From positions 89,927-153,926 of the forward strand of contig JABFRR010000002.1 of assembly GCA_013141065.1 (NCBI GenBank): a stretch of 64,000 nucleotides of DNA. The letters are read 5' to 3'. Position 1 is the stretch's first letter, and the number at the start of each line of letters is the position of its first letter. Under the pieces are notes generated by a model that saw only the letters and a list, made by a program, of their open reading frames with translations, was not told the origin of the DNA and did no database searches. The position numbers and the translations under genes were made by a program. Below, piece after piece: positions 17,814-26,054 of this stretch. Source of the DNA: Bacteriovoracaceae bacterium (GTDB lineage: Bacteria > Bdellovibrionota > Bacteriovoracia > Bacteriovoracales > Bacteriovoracaceae).

Positions 17814-19517
17814 ATGCATCGAATTGTAAAATCTCACTTAGACAATTTTTCTAAAAATTTTGGACTAGAAAAACTTAGTGAATCATATCAGTTTGAAGTT
17901 TTTTGTAATTACTCATTACTTTATTCTAGAGTAAGTGGTGATTTAGATGCAACTGATGTAACGACTAGTACAGGTGATGATGGTATAGATGGTATCGCAA
18001 TTATAGTAGATGAAGAATTGTTGATATCAGACGAAGATGCAAAAAATATTTTTTCGACAGAAAAGAAAAATCATGAAGTTGAATTTGTTTTTATTCAGGC
18101 AAAAAGAAGTGAATCTTTCGACTTGGGAGATTTTTTAAAGTTTAAAGAATCAATATTGAGATTTATTACCTCTGAAAAATACGATCCTTTGGATGACGTT
18201 CAAGTAAATACGAGAAAAGTTTTTGATATATGTATAAGTAATGTCCCGAAGATTAGAGGAGGTAAACCTAGCTTAACAGCTAGATTCGTTACAACTGGAA
18301 ATTATCAATTTCCAACAGCCCTGGAGACAGCACTTAAAGATTTTAAAGTACAGCTTGAAGAGCTTGGATACTTTTCTAATGTAGATATCAGTTTTATTGG
18401 AAGAGATGAATTAACTACTCTATGGGTAAGTACATATTCAGGAATAGAAGCCCAGTTAACTATATTTAGCAATGCTCCCTTACCTCCCATCTCAGGAATT
18501 GAAGAAGCATATCTCGTTGTCGCTAAAGCTAAAGACGTAGTATTTAATCTACTTCAAAATAAGGATGGTACTCTTAGAACTCAAGTCTTTGAAGAAAATG
18601 TTAGATCATTTTTAGGGATAGAAAACCCTGTTAATAAATCTATTGCAAACACTATTCATACGACTAATTCCTCTACAAGGTTTCCAGTCTTAAATAATGG
18701 TATAACGATTGTAAGTCCTGATGTTAGAGTGCAGGGTAATACTTTGCATTTATTAAACTTTCAGATTGTTAATGGATGTCAAACATCAAACGTATTATAT
18801 GAAAATCGCGAATATTTAAGCGACGACATTATGGTAAATTTAAAAATCGTAGAAACCTTAAATGAAGATGTTTTTTCTGAGCTGGTTAGGGCAACAAATA
18901 GTCAATCAGAAGTAAAAGAGAATCAATTTTTTTCCTTAAGACCGATTGTAAAAAGAATTGAGCAATATTTTGATTCTTTTGATGGACTGGAAAATCGATT
19001 ATACTTTGAGCGCCGTCAAAGACAATTTGTAGGAAGAGACATTCAGGATGTTAGAATATTTTCAGTTCATAATACTGCTAAATGTGTAGGTTCAATGTTC
19101 CTGAGAAGACCAGATTTGGCTTATAGGTACCCAAGACAGGTTTTTGATAAACTCGGTGCCGATGTATTTTCAGAAGATAATAAAGAAATTATTTATTATA
19201 CCTCATGTCTAGCACTTTATCGTTTTCAATTATTTGTTTCTAATGCGCAAATTTCCCAAAATATGAAAAAATATAAGTGGCATATACTAGCTCTATTTCG
19301 TGCAATCGTTTGCGATAAAAATATCCCACCATTAAACTCAAAACAAATTGAAATTGATTGTACTAATCTAGTTAATGTTTTATCTGCTAACGATGCTTCT
19401 GCTCTTGCACCATTCTTGGAAGCAGTTTTTATAATTGATTCTATGGGCGCTATTACTGATGACAGATTAAAGAGACAATTAGTTTTAGATGAGATGTTTG
19501 CCAAAATTAAAAATTAA
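17814..19517 (+). CDS. AIPR-family abortive infection protein
   Basis: A 567-residue protein. The N-terminal part has an Mrr-like nuclease pattern: TGDDGIDGIAII, then VEFVFIQAKRSES, which could supply D and QxK catalytic residues. The middle and C-terminal parts match the AIPR family: NTIHTTNSSTRFPVLNNGIT, FQIVNGCQTSNVLYEN and RATNSQSEVKENQF. AIPR proteins are known from plasmid-borne abortive infection systems against phage, so a defense role is inferred from the family. It sits alone in the Rhs array, with TGGCCA-pair repeats on both sides, and its low GC content fits acquisition by transfer. Confidence 0.82.
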   Translation: MHRIVKSHLDNFSKNFGLEKLSESYQFEVFCNYSLLYSRVSGDLDATDVTTSTGDDGIDGIAIIVDEELLISDEDAKNIFSTEKKNHEVEFVFIQAKRSESFDLGDFLKFKESILRFITSEKYDPLDDVQVNTRKVFDICISNVPKIRGGKPSLTARFVTTGNYQFPTALETALKDFKVQLEELGYFSNVDISFIGRDELTTLWVSTYSGIEAQLTIFSNAPLPPISGIEEAYLVVAKAKDVVFNLLQNKDGTLRTQVFEENVRSFLGIENPVNKSIANTIHTTNSSTRFPVLNNGITIVSPDVRVQGNTLHLLNFQIVNGCQTSNVLYENREYLSDDIMVNLKIVETLNEDVFSELVRATNSQSEVKENQFFSLRPIVKRIEQYFDSFDGLENRLYFERRQRQFVGRDIQDVRIFSVHNTAKCVGSMFLRRPDLAYRYPRQVFDKLGADVFSEDNKEIIYYTSCLALYRFQLFVSNAQISQNMKKYKWHILALFRAIVCDKNIPPLNSKQIEIDCTNLVNVLSANDASALAPFLEAVFIIDSMGAITDDRLKRQLVLDEMFAKIKN

Positions 19518-19702
19518 GTAAAATATTATTATTCTTTAAAGTTGAAAATAGTGGTGAAGTGGAGATTCGATGTTTTGAACACTTTTACGAGTGAATTGTT
19601 TATTCAAAAATGCTTAAAGATCCAGCGATGAATTTCTGGAGATGTTTTTGATAATTACAGACTCAAGTAGATTACTAGCTTTTTCGTATAGGAAAAATTT
19701 TT

Positions 19703-20161
19703 ATGAATGAAAATAAAATTAGAGCTTGGGGATATTTTCTAAATAGAGTTCTCCTGGGAATAGCAGCAATCGTTGGAGCTTGTAAAGCACCTCAGGCGAT
19801 TTCTGATTATGCAATTAATGTTAAGACTGAGCAGATTATTAATAATGCGATGTCGACTGTGGTAAAGATTGCTTCAAGTATAAAGAATGAGAATCACAAC
19901 ACCATCGTTAATCAGTACAAAGAAAAACTTCAAAGTTCTTTAAACAATCCAAGTGAATTTAAAAAAGAGATTGCAGGTATTCCGGAACCAGTTCTTCAAC
20001 AATTAGGCTTAAAGACTTCAAAAGCTGATCTTTCACATGGCTTGGAAGATAAAAAAACTACCGAAGACGTTAGAAAATTTTTAAATGAGAAATTACCTAA
20101 TTTGCTTTTAGATGCAGCAGGAAAGCCTTTTCTTTTGGATAGGAGCAAGCCTGGCCAATAA
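19703..20161 (+). CDS. protein of unknown function with an N-terminal hydrophobic segment
   Basis: 152 residues. A hydrophobic stretch (FLNRVLLGIAAIVGACKAP) near residues 13-31 could be a signal anchor or, with GAC at the cysteine, a weak lipobox. The remainder is helical and polar. No family is recognised. It lies between the AIPR gene and the second Rhs tip and may be cargo of the same cassette. No clear ribosome binding site is seen. Confidence 0.45.
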   Translation: MNENKIRAWGYFLNRVLLGIAAIVGACKAPQAISDYAINVKTEQIINNAMSTVVKIASSIKNENHNTIVNQYKEKLQSSLNNPSEFKKEIAGIPEPVLQQLGLKTSKADLSHGLEDKKTTEDVRKFLNEKLPNLLLDAAGKPFLLDRSKPGQ

Positions 20162-20272
20162 TAAAATTTAAGATGAAAAGTAGTTCTCAACTCAGCTTTC
20201 TGAAATATGGATAATAAGTTTAAGAGAATGTGATTCTAAAAATAGGGTCTTAGGAAAAATGGGTTTAAGAAA

Positions 20273-20289
20273 TGGCCAAAATATGGCCA
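20273..20289. repeat. TGGCCA-pair repeat, copy 3
   Basis: TGGCCAAAATATGGCCA, followed by AAAATTCTCAAAAATACAAA, which resembles the start of the longer repeats at 21184 and 22083. It precedes the orphan tip at 20387. Confidence 0.6.
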
Positions 20290-20386
20290 AAAATTCTCAA
20301 AAATACAAAAAATTGAGGAAAAACGAGGGCCGCTTGAAGAATAAATATATTTTTATTTTTAAAGACTTAGAGAGATTTTCGATCTT

Positions 20387-20875
20387 ATGATGCCACAGTC
20401 GAATAGTCATTATGATCCATCGGTTGGTCGGTGGTTATCAAAAGACCCTATTAGGTTTGCAGCTGGTGATAGTAACCTTTATGGCTATACATTTAATGAT
20501 CCAATTAACTTGATTGATCCTTCTGGCCTGGATGTAACTTTTTATATTGTTCCTCCTTATCATTCTATGATTGGTGTTACTAATCCTGCTTCACCATCAG
20601 GTATGACTTATGGTGAATTTTATCCTCGTGGAAATGATATTGGCTTAACAGGACCAGTCCCAGGAAGAGTAAATATCACTTCAAGTTATCCTTTACCAAA
20701 GATTCCATACAATACAATTCAGACTACTCCAGCACAAGATAGCCAGGTTCTTCAAAACATGAAAAACTTAAGAAACATGGCAAACGAAGGATCATTTGGT
20801 TATTCGGTTACTGAACAAGGTGGTAGCAATTGTTTTGGATTTTCTTCACAAGCTTGCGGAGGAGCGTGTAAATGA
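20387..20875 (+). CDS. orphan Rhs tip with permuted papain-fold (NlpC/P60-like) domain
   Basis: It opens with Rhs core ([38 protein letters not shown]) but has no YD repeats or signal, so it is a silent cassette. The tip after the core resembles a common Rhs-associated domain: YHSMIGV supplies a histidine, then GEFYP, PGRV, TTPAQDSQVLQNM, and finally GGSNCFGFSSQA with the cysteine. The order His then Cys is that of circularly permuted NlpC/P60-type enzymes. It ends GGACK. The start codon in the track is ATG, but independent expression is doubtful; a fusion to the main Rhs gene by recombination is more likely. Confidence 0.7.
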   Translation: MMPQSNSHYDPSVGRWLSKDPIRFAAGDSNLYGYTFNDPINLIDPSGLDVTFYIVPPYHSMIGVTNPASPSGMTYGEFYPRGNDIGLTGPVPGRVNITSSYPLPKIPYNTIQTTPAQDSQVLQNMKNLRNMANEGSFGYSVTEQGGSNCFGFSSQACGGACK

Positions 20876-21117
20876 ATATAGCAGGAACTTTCGTAATATT
20901 TTGGTTTTATATCTATTGGGCACTTATTATAACCTGTCCAATTGTTCTCGCAGTAACGATATATGTTTGGCTTAGGAAAAAAGGGACAATCAAGCAAAGA
21001 CGTTTGTTGATTATTTTTTCAGCATTGCTTTTGATTCTTTCAATATATCAAATAGCATTTTCTGCTTATAAGAAAAACTTAATAGAGAAAATGCCAGAAG
21101 AAGAAATTTACAAATAA
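20872..21117 (+). CDS. two-TM protein, putative immunity partner of the second tip
   Basis: 81 residues, overlapping the tip gene by ATGA. There are two membrane spans (TFVIFWFYIYWALIITCPIV and LLIIFSALLLILSIYQIAF) around a basic loop (RKKGTIKQRR). Position after an Rhs tip implies immunity. A membrane immunity protein would suit a tip acting in the periplasm or cell wall. It is not matched to a named family. Confidence 0.6.
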   Translation: MNIAGTFVIFWFYIYWALIITCPIVLAVTIYVWLRKKGTIKQRRLLIIFSALLLILSIYQIAFSAYKKNLIEKMPEEEIYK

Positions 21118-21183
21118 GTAAGCGAACAGATTTCGAAGTCACTTTTTGATTAGATTGTGACTTTAAAATTTTATAATTTATTC

Positions 21184-21318
21184 AGTTTTTGATGGCCAAA
21201 TATGGCCGAGGATTTATTAAAATACAAAAAATTCTCGAATTTTGTAGAAGTAGTAAAAAAAGAGATTGCTTAAATATTGAAGATTTAAAGTCGGTTCTAC
21301 TATTTGTCGGCCGCGATA
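21184..21318. repeat. long intercassette repeat, copy A
   Basis: About 135 bp beginning AGTTTTTGATGGCCAAATAT and ending TTTGTCGGCCGCGATA. It is nearly identical to 22083-22217. It contains the TGGCCA-pair core and ends exactly where Rhs core coding resumes (AGGTTTGGG). It is the best candidate for the recombination substrate that moves tips. Confidence 0.8.
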
Positions 21319-21319
21319 G

Positions 21320-21730
21320 TTGAGGTTTGGGTTGCGTGATTATGATCCATTGGTTGGTCGATGGTTATCAAAAGATCCGATTAGGTTTGATGGTGGTGAT
21401 AGCAATCTTTACGGATATGTATTGCAAGATCCAGTAAATCTAATTGACCCTACCGGTCATATATTTGCCAATGTAGTCGGAGGTATTTTTGGGGCTGCGT
21501 ATACTGCTGCAACTGGTGGTTCTGCTAAAGAAATAATTGGGTATGGAATACTTGGTTTCGCAACTGCTGGTTTAAGTATTCCTGTACAGATTGGTATTGA
21601 ATACTTCTCTAACCCTAATGTTACGGCACCAGATGCTGATAAGGTTCCAAGAGCTCCTAAGCCAAAGAGTCCTTCGTGTGTACCGTCTATGCAATCATGT
21701 CAACCTGCTAAAAATGCTTGTGGAGTCTAA
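21320..21730 (+). CDS. orphan Rhs tip cassette
   Basis: 136 residues from a TTG codon. The core ([38 protein letters not shown]) is nearly the same at the DNA level as the core of the full gene at 16470-16580, which gives the homology for replacing one tip by another. The tip has a glycine-rich pre-toxin segment ([32 protein letters not shown]) and a short cysteine-containing tail ending NACGV. It has no toxin domain I can name. It is probably silent until recombined, since no ribosome binding site or signal peptide is visible. Confidence 0.7.
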   Translation: MRFGLRDYDPLVGRWLSKDPIRFDGGDSNLYGYVLQDPVNLIDPTGHIFANVVGGIFGAAYTAATGGSAKEIIGYGILGFATAGLSIPVQIGIEYFSNPNVTAPDADKVPRAPKPKSPSCVPSMQSCQPAKNACGV

Positions 21731-21732
21731 GA

Positions 21733-22035
21733 ATGAAAATTGCCAAATATAACATAATTGAATTTTTTCCTATGTTTATAGCTTTAGGAATTTTAATAAT
21801 TTTAAGAACTTTTTATCCAGGTTGTGTTAGTAAAAATTGCTTGGGGAATGCAATACTTATATCTTCAGCGATCGCAGCAGTTTTAAGTTTTTTTATTTAT
21901 AGAAATACTCAAAAAATAGATAGCAAAATATACTATTACTCTAAATTACAAAAAGTAAGAATTCTGCTTGGTTCTTTTTTATGGATAGTGCTTTTTATAA
22001 TTATTTTGCTTGATAAAATATTTGTGCTTTTTTAA
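21733..22035 (+). CDS. membrane protein, putative immunity partner of the third tip
   Basis: The track starts at 21718, but ATG at 21733 follows GGAG and lies 2 nt after the tip stop, giving 100 residues. Three or four membrane spans are visible (IIEFFPMFIALGILIIL, NAILISSAIAAVLSFFIY, ILLGSFLWIVLFIIILL). Its place behind an Rhs tip suggests immunity. No family is recognised. Confidence 0.6.
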   Translation: MKIAKYNIIEFFPMFIALGILIILRTFYPGCVSKNCLGNAILISSAIAAVLSFFIYRNTQKIDSKIYYYSKLQKVRILLGSFLWIVLFIIILLDKIFVLF

Positions 22036-22082
22036 AGCCGATAGCTTCTGAACTAGAAGAAGTTTAGAAAGACTTTTGTTTA

Positions 22083-22217
22083 AGTTTTTGAAGGCCAAAA
22101 ATGGCCGAGGATTTATTAAAATACAAAAAATTCTCGAAATTTGCGAAAGTAGTAAAAAAAGAGATTGCTTATATATTGAAGATTTAAAGAGGGTTGTTTT
22201 ATTTGTCGGCCGCGATA
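22083..22217. repeat. long intercassette repeat, copy B
   Basis: Nearly the same sequence as 21184-21318 over about 135 bp, with a handful of substitutions, again ending in TTTGTCGGCCGCGATA. It contains AGGCCAAAAATGGCCG (22092-22107), the fifth TGGCCA-pair variant. Confidence 0.8.
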
Positions 22218-22221
22218 TTTA

Positions 22222-22337
22222 GATCTGGGGCGCGTGATCGATTTACTAATAAAGAAATGATGATTTTAAATAATAAGACTATTTTTGTTGAGATGATAAA
22301 GAAACTTGCAAATACTAAAGCATCCATAAGAGCCTAG
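22222..22337 (+). pseudogene. Rhs core stub
   Basis: Directly after repeat copy B one frame reads RSGARDRFTNKEMM and continues to a stop at about 22337. GARD is the start of the Rhs core motif ([12 protein letters not shown] in the full gene). The rest is unlike a core, so this is a deleted or fused cassette remnant. Confidence 0.5.
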
Positions 22338-22548
22338 GATTGATTTTTATTGAAAATGAAGGCCATCGGTAAGGGCCGTAGTTTTGAATGGATTTAAACG
22401 CGAAATTTTGATCTAAAAACACTTAACTGCGTTGTTTTTGATAAATTCAATGAAAGAATTTCGATTAGATTTTTAACTTTCAATTCATCGGATCTTGAAA
22501 AGAGCACTGCGTAGTTTTACTTCTTTCTTCATCAAATTTTCAATTTGG
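22338..22548. other. stretch without a recognisable gene
   Basis: Low-GC sequence with stops in all frames. I see no gene, hairpin with T tract or strong repeat here. Confidence 0.5.
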
Positions 22549-22650
22549 TGGCCAAAAAATGGCCAAAAATTTGTAAAAGAACTCAAAATTCAGCCTAAAT
22601 AAGGCATTAATTTTGGCTAGCCAACTTACACTTGGTTTGCTCGTTGGCTG
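22549..22650. repeat. TGGCCA-pair repeat copy 6 with hairpins
   Basis: TGGCCAAAAAATGGCCA is followed by a hairpin (AAAATTCAGCCT, short loop, AGGCATTAATTTT) and by AGCCAAC with GTTGGCT as an inverted pair near 22619-22650. The layout repeats that of 17585-17675, where GGCCAAC and GTTGG also flank a short spacer. Its place just downstream of a recombinase gene also fits an attachment-site region. Confidence 0.5.
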
Positions 22651-22671
22651 CTTAAGAATCGGATTTATACA

Positions 22672-22697
22672 CAAAAAAAAAGCGCCCTAAGGCGCTT
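22672..22697 (-). terminator. intrinsic terminator of the recombinase operon
   Basis: On the minus strand AGCGCC, TTAG loop, GGCGCT is followed by a run of eight or nine T. It lies 10 bp past the stop of the recombinase gene at 22707. Confidence 0.85.
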
Positions 22698-22706
22698 AAT
22701 AGAAAA

Positions 22707-23729
22707 TTATTCAAATGGGTTTATAATATCGTTAGTAATTTTTTTCCCTACAGCTTCGGCATAAAGTCTCTTTGTATCGTAAACACTTTTATGCCCGAGA
22801 ATTCTTTGAAGCTCCAAAATATCTCCTCCATTAGATAAAAAAATTACTGCGAAGGAGTGTCGAAGATCCATAGGGCACCATTCTCCTATGTACATTTTTT
22901 TTGCTTTAAATTCATTAATGATCCTAACTAATTTAAAGTTTGTGAATGGCTCCTTATAATAAGTTTGAAAAACAATTTCAGAAACTCGCTTTTTCATTGA
23001 TAAGATTTTTACTAGCTCACTTGATATTTTCAGCGTTCTGTCTTGGCATTGTAATTTTGTATTTAGTCTAACAATGCCATTATCCAAATTAATTTCATCC
23101 CATCGTAGCTCGACAAGCTCAGATGTTTTCATTCCTGTTTCAGCAAACATTTTAATAATAGGATAAAGATATCCGGGAGAATATAATTTTATAGAATTTA
23201 ATAATTTTTTGATGTCAGATTCAGATAGCAGATTTCTAGCTTTTAATGGTGGAGCAATTTGATCATAGTAAATTCTTCTAAGTGGTGACTCTGAAATAAT
23301 TTCTTTTTCTTCAAGAAAGGTAAATAACGAGTCCACATCACCCTTAATGTGTCTCATTGTTATGTCTTTTAAATTATTTTCAGCTTGAATTTGATCAAGC
23401 CACATTTTAAGAGAGTTATGAGTAATGTTTTCGACATAAAATTTTCCAAAAGTGTCGATAAAATCAATTAAATGGCAATGGGTTTTTGAAAATTTATTAT
23501 ACTTTGGTTTTTCTATCAAAAAATAAATAATCAATTCTTCTATTGTTAGATTACTAAATTTGTTTTTAGGCCCAACCTTGTACATAGTTTCAGTGCTTTT
23601 TTTAAAAACTTGGGCATCTTCTTTTGTAGAAAAACAACGGCGAACTTTTCTTTTGGTTAAAGGATCAACAAAGCTTGTTAAAAAATTGTTCTCTTGAGAT
23701 GTGAAAATGTTAACTTTAAATTCTTGCAT
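22707..23729 (-). CDS. tyrosine recombinase with altered active site
   Basis: A 340-residue phage-integrase-type protein. The catalytic domain is clear (AETGMKTSELVELRWDEI, DLRHSFAVIFLSNGGD, LQRILGHKS, and tyrosine about 323 in KRLYAEA). Two conserved residues differ: the first arginine is lysine (GMKTSEL for GxRxSEL) and the histidine of HxxR is methionine (MDLR). It may therefore be weak, or work only beside the neighbouring recombinase. GGAG lies 6 nt before the ATG, 18 nt after the stop of that gene, so the two are cotranscribed. The N-terminal 160 residues form the usual SAM-like DNA-binding part. Confidence 0.88.
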   Translation of the reverse strand: MQEFKVNIFTSQENNFLTSFVDPLTKRKVRRCFSTKEDAQVFKKSTETMYKVGPKNKFSNLTIEELIIYFLIEKPKYNKFSKTHCHLIDFIDTFGKFYVENITHNSLKMWLDQIQAENNLKDITMRHIKGDVDSLFTFLEEKEIISESPLRRIYYDQIAPPLKARNLLSESDIKKLLNSIKLYSPGYLYPIIKMFAETGMKTSELVELRWDEINLDNGIVRLNTKLQCQDRTLKISSELVKILSMKKRVSEIVFQTYYKEPFTNFKLVRIINEFKAKKMYIGEWCPMDLRHSFAVIFLSNGGDILELQRILGHKSVYDTKRLYAEAVGKKITNDIINPFE

Positions 23730-23747
23730 GGTTTACTCCAATAATTG

Positions 23748-24785
23748 TTAAGGTTCATATGGCGAGGGGCATTCGATATCTTGAGCTTCTAGTTGACCAT
23801 AAAGATCAACAGTCACATTAATTGAACTGTGTCCCAGGATTGCTTGAAGCTGGTACATTTTGCCACCCTTTTTTAAAAAGTTGTAAGCAAATGAATGACG
23901 TAAGGCATGTGATCCCCATTCATTTTTTACCATTGGAAAAAATTCCTTAAATTTCTTCATGAGTTTTGATAGATCTCCATCAGAGCTAGAATTGTTATCA
24001 TGTCCAAATGTGGTGAAGAGCATGTGATGATTATGACTAGCAAGGTGATCTCTCAAGACTTTTTCAAGGATAGGAGAGATTCGAACAAATCTCTCTTTAC
24101 CATTTTTTGTTTTTCTTAAATGGATAAGTCCTGTTTCAAAATCTACATCCTTTCTATGAAGACTTGTAATTTCTTCTTTTCGAGCACCTGTATGAGCGAC
24201 ACAAGAGAGATAAGGATAAAGTGTCTCAGAAGAAAATGTTTTAGAATTTTCCAAAATTTCTCTTACTTCACCTATCGACAAAACAACTCGGGATCTTTTA
24301 GGAGGAGCGTTACGATTAAAACGTATTCCTTGAATTGGATTTTTTGTGAGATAGTCTTCCTCAATTAAATATTGAAAGAATCCAAAAAATTGTGACCGAA
24401 TATTATTTAATGTTTTGTCACTTAAATCACCTTTTGATTTTGTATCTAAGAGCCATTGCCTTAAATCTGTTTGACTTAACTCTACAACTTTATAAATACC
24501 AAAGGTATCAATGAAGGATTTAAAATAACTAGGTCTTTTTCTTACTTTGGTTCCAGGAAATCTTTCAATAAAGTTTTGCATAGCTTGAGAAATTCTCAAA
24601 TCAGAAAATACATTTTCTCCTTTACTAAGAACTTGAGTTTCAAGTGATTTTTTAAATACCCTTGCATCCTTCAAGGATGGGAAACGCTTTCTAATTCGAG
24701 TGCTTGTTTTAGGGTCAAAGAATTTACATTGATAAAATCCTGATCCCATCTTATGAATTTTCACTTCAAATTGATTTATGCTCAT
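23748..24785 (-). CDS. tyrosine recombinase, complete active site
   Basis: 345 residues. The catalytic set can be read in full: Arg in HTGARKEEITSL, Lys in the beta turn KTKNGKE, HALRHSF for HxxR, LGHSS for the second histidine, and tyrosine about 329 in TVDLYGQL. It cuts and rejoins DNA through a 3'-phosphotyrosine link and is the probable integrase of the element between about 22.6 and 31 kb. It overlaps the upstream acetyltransferase gene by ATGA. Both recombinases share the N-terminal pattern of a marker basic hairpin (TSTRIRKRFPSLKDARVFKK), so they look like old duplicates. Confidence 0.92.
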   Translation of the reverse strand: MSINQFEVKIHKMGSGFYQCKFFDPKTSTRIRKRFPSLKDARVFKKSLETQVLSKGENVFSDLRISQAMQNFIERFPGTKVRKRPSYFKSFIDTFGIYKVVELSQTDLRQWLLDTKSKGDLSDKTLNNIRSQFFGFFQYLIEEDYLTKNPIQGIRFNRNAPPKRSRVVLSIGEVREILENSKTFSSETLYPYLSCVAHTGARKEEITSLHRKDVDFETGLIHLRKTKNGKERFVRISPILEKVLRDHLASHNHHMLFTTFGHDNNSSSDGDLSKLMKKFKEFFPMVKNEWGSHALRHSFAYNFLKKGGKMYQLQAILGHSSINVTVDLYGQLEAQDIECPSPYEP

Positions 24786-25987
24786 AACTTAACTCTCATT
24801 AGCTCATTTGAACTTGGAAGATTATGATCTTTTAAAATTAATTGATGGCTTCGACTTGCTAACCATTTATCAAAAAGTTCAAGTTGAATTAAAAAATGTT
24901 TTTTTATTCCAATATTAACGCTTGGAAACGTTGGGTCTGATTTTATGTGGCGATAAATTAACCACTGACTAATTCCATACATACTGGCAACCTCCTTGAT
25001 TGAGTACAATTTTTTTAATGGAAATTTTTCCATACTTGTAGGCCAACATGTTGTCGGCCGTTCAGTCAATGGCCGTTCTTCAGAATTTAATTTTTTTGGA
25101 ACTCGCTCTTTGGGATATCTGAGGTTTACAAGCGTCGGATTAAGATCGCAGAATTTTTTCTTTAAGTATTTGGTCTCCCTTTTATCGGTTCCTAAAATAT
25201 AAAGATATTTATGCTTTTTAGGCAAAGGACGCTTTAGACATCTAGATTGGTGATCTGTAGAAGCTTGATAAAGAACCTCTTTAATTTTTTCTGGGATTTT
25301 ATTCCAGAAAATTTTGTCACGATAACTCCAGGCCAATTCCCATTTAATACCAAGGTCATGGGCATAATATTTGTAGCTTGTCGTTTTTCTAAAAAGGCGA
25401 TCACAAAACCAATTTTTTTCTGGGAAGGCTTCATCGAAGTATTCAAAGCGTGCTCCCGAATTTTGGCCGAGGTAAGTAAAATTACATGCCTGATAAATAG
25501 TTCCAAGCTCTCTAGCCGTAGTGTCTGAGTAAGCAGTAAAAAATCTAAAAGGAGTATTTTTTACCATCCATTTAATAGAAAACATTAAAAGTGCACTCGC
25601 AAGATTCTTCGGACTCCATGAGATGCATGCACCTCGAGAGATTAATTTTTCTAGATCTCTTTCTTTTTCTCCTAGCAGATTAGAAAATGCATTAGGTGTA
25701 GCCATTACAATAACGCCCGCTAGATTTCCTTTGTAGGTTGCAATGAATCGCTGTGTTGGTCTATGAGGCATTTTTCCAAGCCATTCATGACGTGTGATAA
25801 AATTTCTAACTCTTTCACACATTAATTGGTCGGTTTTATCTATGTATGAAAATGTAAAATCAGAAATTTTTAAAGAGCTAATCTCTTCCTTAATAAGCCC
25901 TGATTCAATAAGATCGAGCTTTAGATTCTTAAGTCTAACGTCATATTGGTAACAGTGATCTTTATTATATTCGTTCCGGTGATCCAA
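24782..25987 (-). CDS. Mom-like GNAT acetyltransferase fused to an HTH
   Basis: 401 residues. About residues 70-210 form a GNAT fold resembling phage Mu Mom: GNLAGVIVMATPNAFSNLL, EKLISRGACISWSPKN, then AYSDTTARELGTIYQACNF and TYLGQNSGARFEYF. Mom modifies adenine in DNA to a carbamoylmethyl form that blocks restriction. Residues 325-378 look like an excisionase/MerR-type helix-turn-helix (YSIKEVASMYGISQWLIYRH). The stop overlaps the start of the recombinase gene, so it is part of the same operon. A role in protecting or targeting the element DNA is an inference; it could instead be an unrelated acetyltransferase. Confidence 0.65.
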   Translation of the reverse strand: MDHRNEYNKDHCYQYDVRLKNLKLDLIESGLIKEEISSLKISDFTFSYIDKTDQLMCERVRNFITRHEWLGKMPHRPTQRFIATYKGNLAGVIVMATPNAFSNLLGEKERDLEKLISRGACISWSPKNLASALLMFSIKWMVKNTPFRFFTAYSDTTARELGTIYQACNFTYLGQNSGARFEYFDEAFPEKNWFCDRLFRKTTSYKYYAHDLGIKWELAWSYRDKIFWNKIPEKIKEVLYQASTDHQSRCLKRPLPKKHKYLYILGTDKRETKYLKKKFCDLNPTLVNLRYPKERVPKKLNSEERPLTERPTTCWPTSMEKFPLKKLYSIKEVASMYGISQWLIYRHIKSDPTFPSVNIGIKKHFLIQLELFDKWLASRSHQLILKDHNLPSSNELMRVKL

Positions 25988-26054
25988 GCGAGAGGAGTGT
26001 TCTATAGGTTGTCCTTGATGAATGTTTAATAATTGGAAGTGTCTATAAATACGT

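Noticed and set aside
22600-22660. Integron attC-like sites in the Rhs gaps
   Set aside because: GCCAAC/GTTGGC pairs exist, but the RYYYAAC and GTTRRRY boxes do not fit and neither recombinase shows an obvious integron-integrase insert.
24120-25528. Small plus-strand ORFs across the recombinase and GNAT genes
   Set aside because: They lie opposite genes with clear family motifs and show no motifs of their own.
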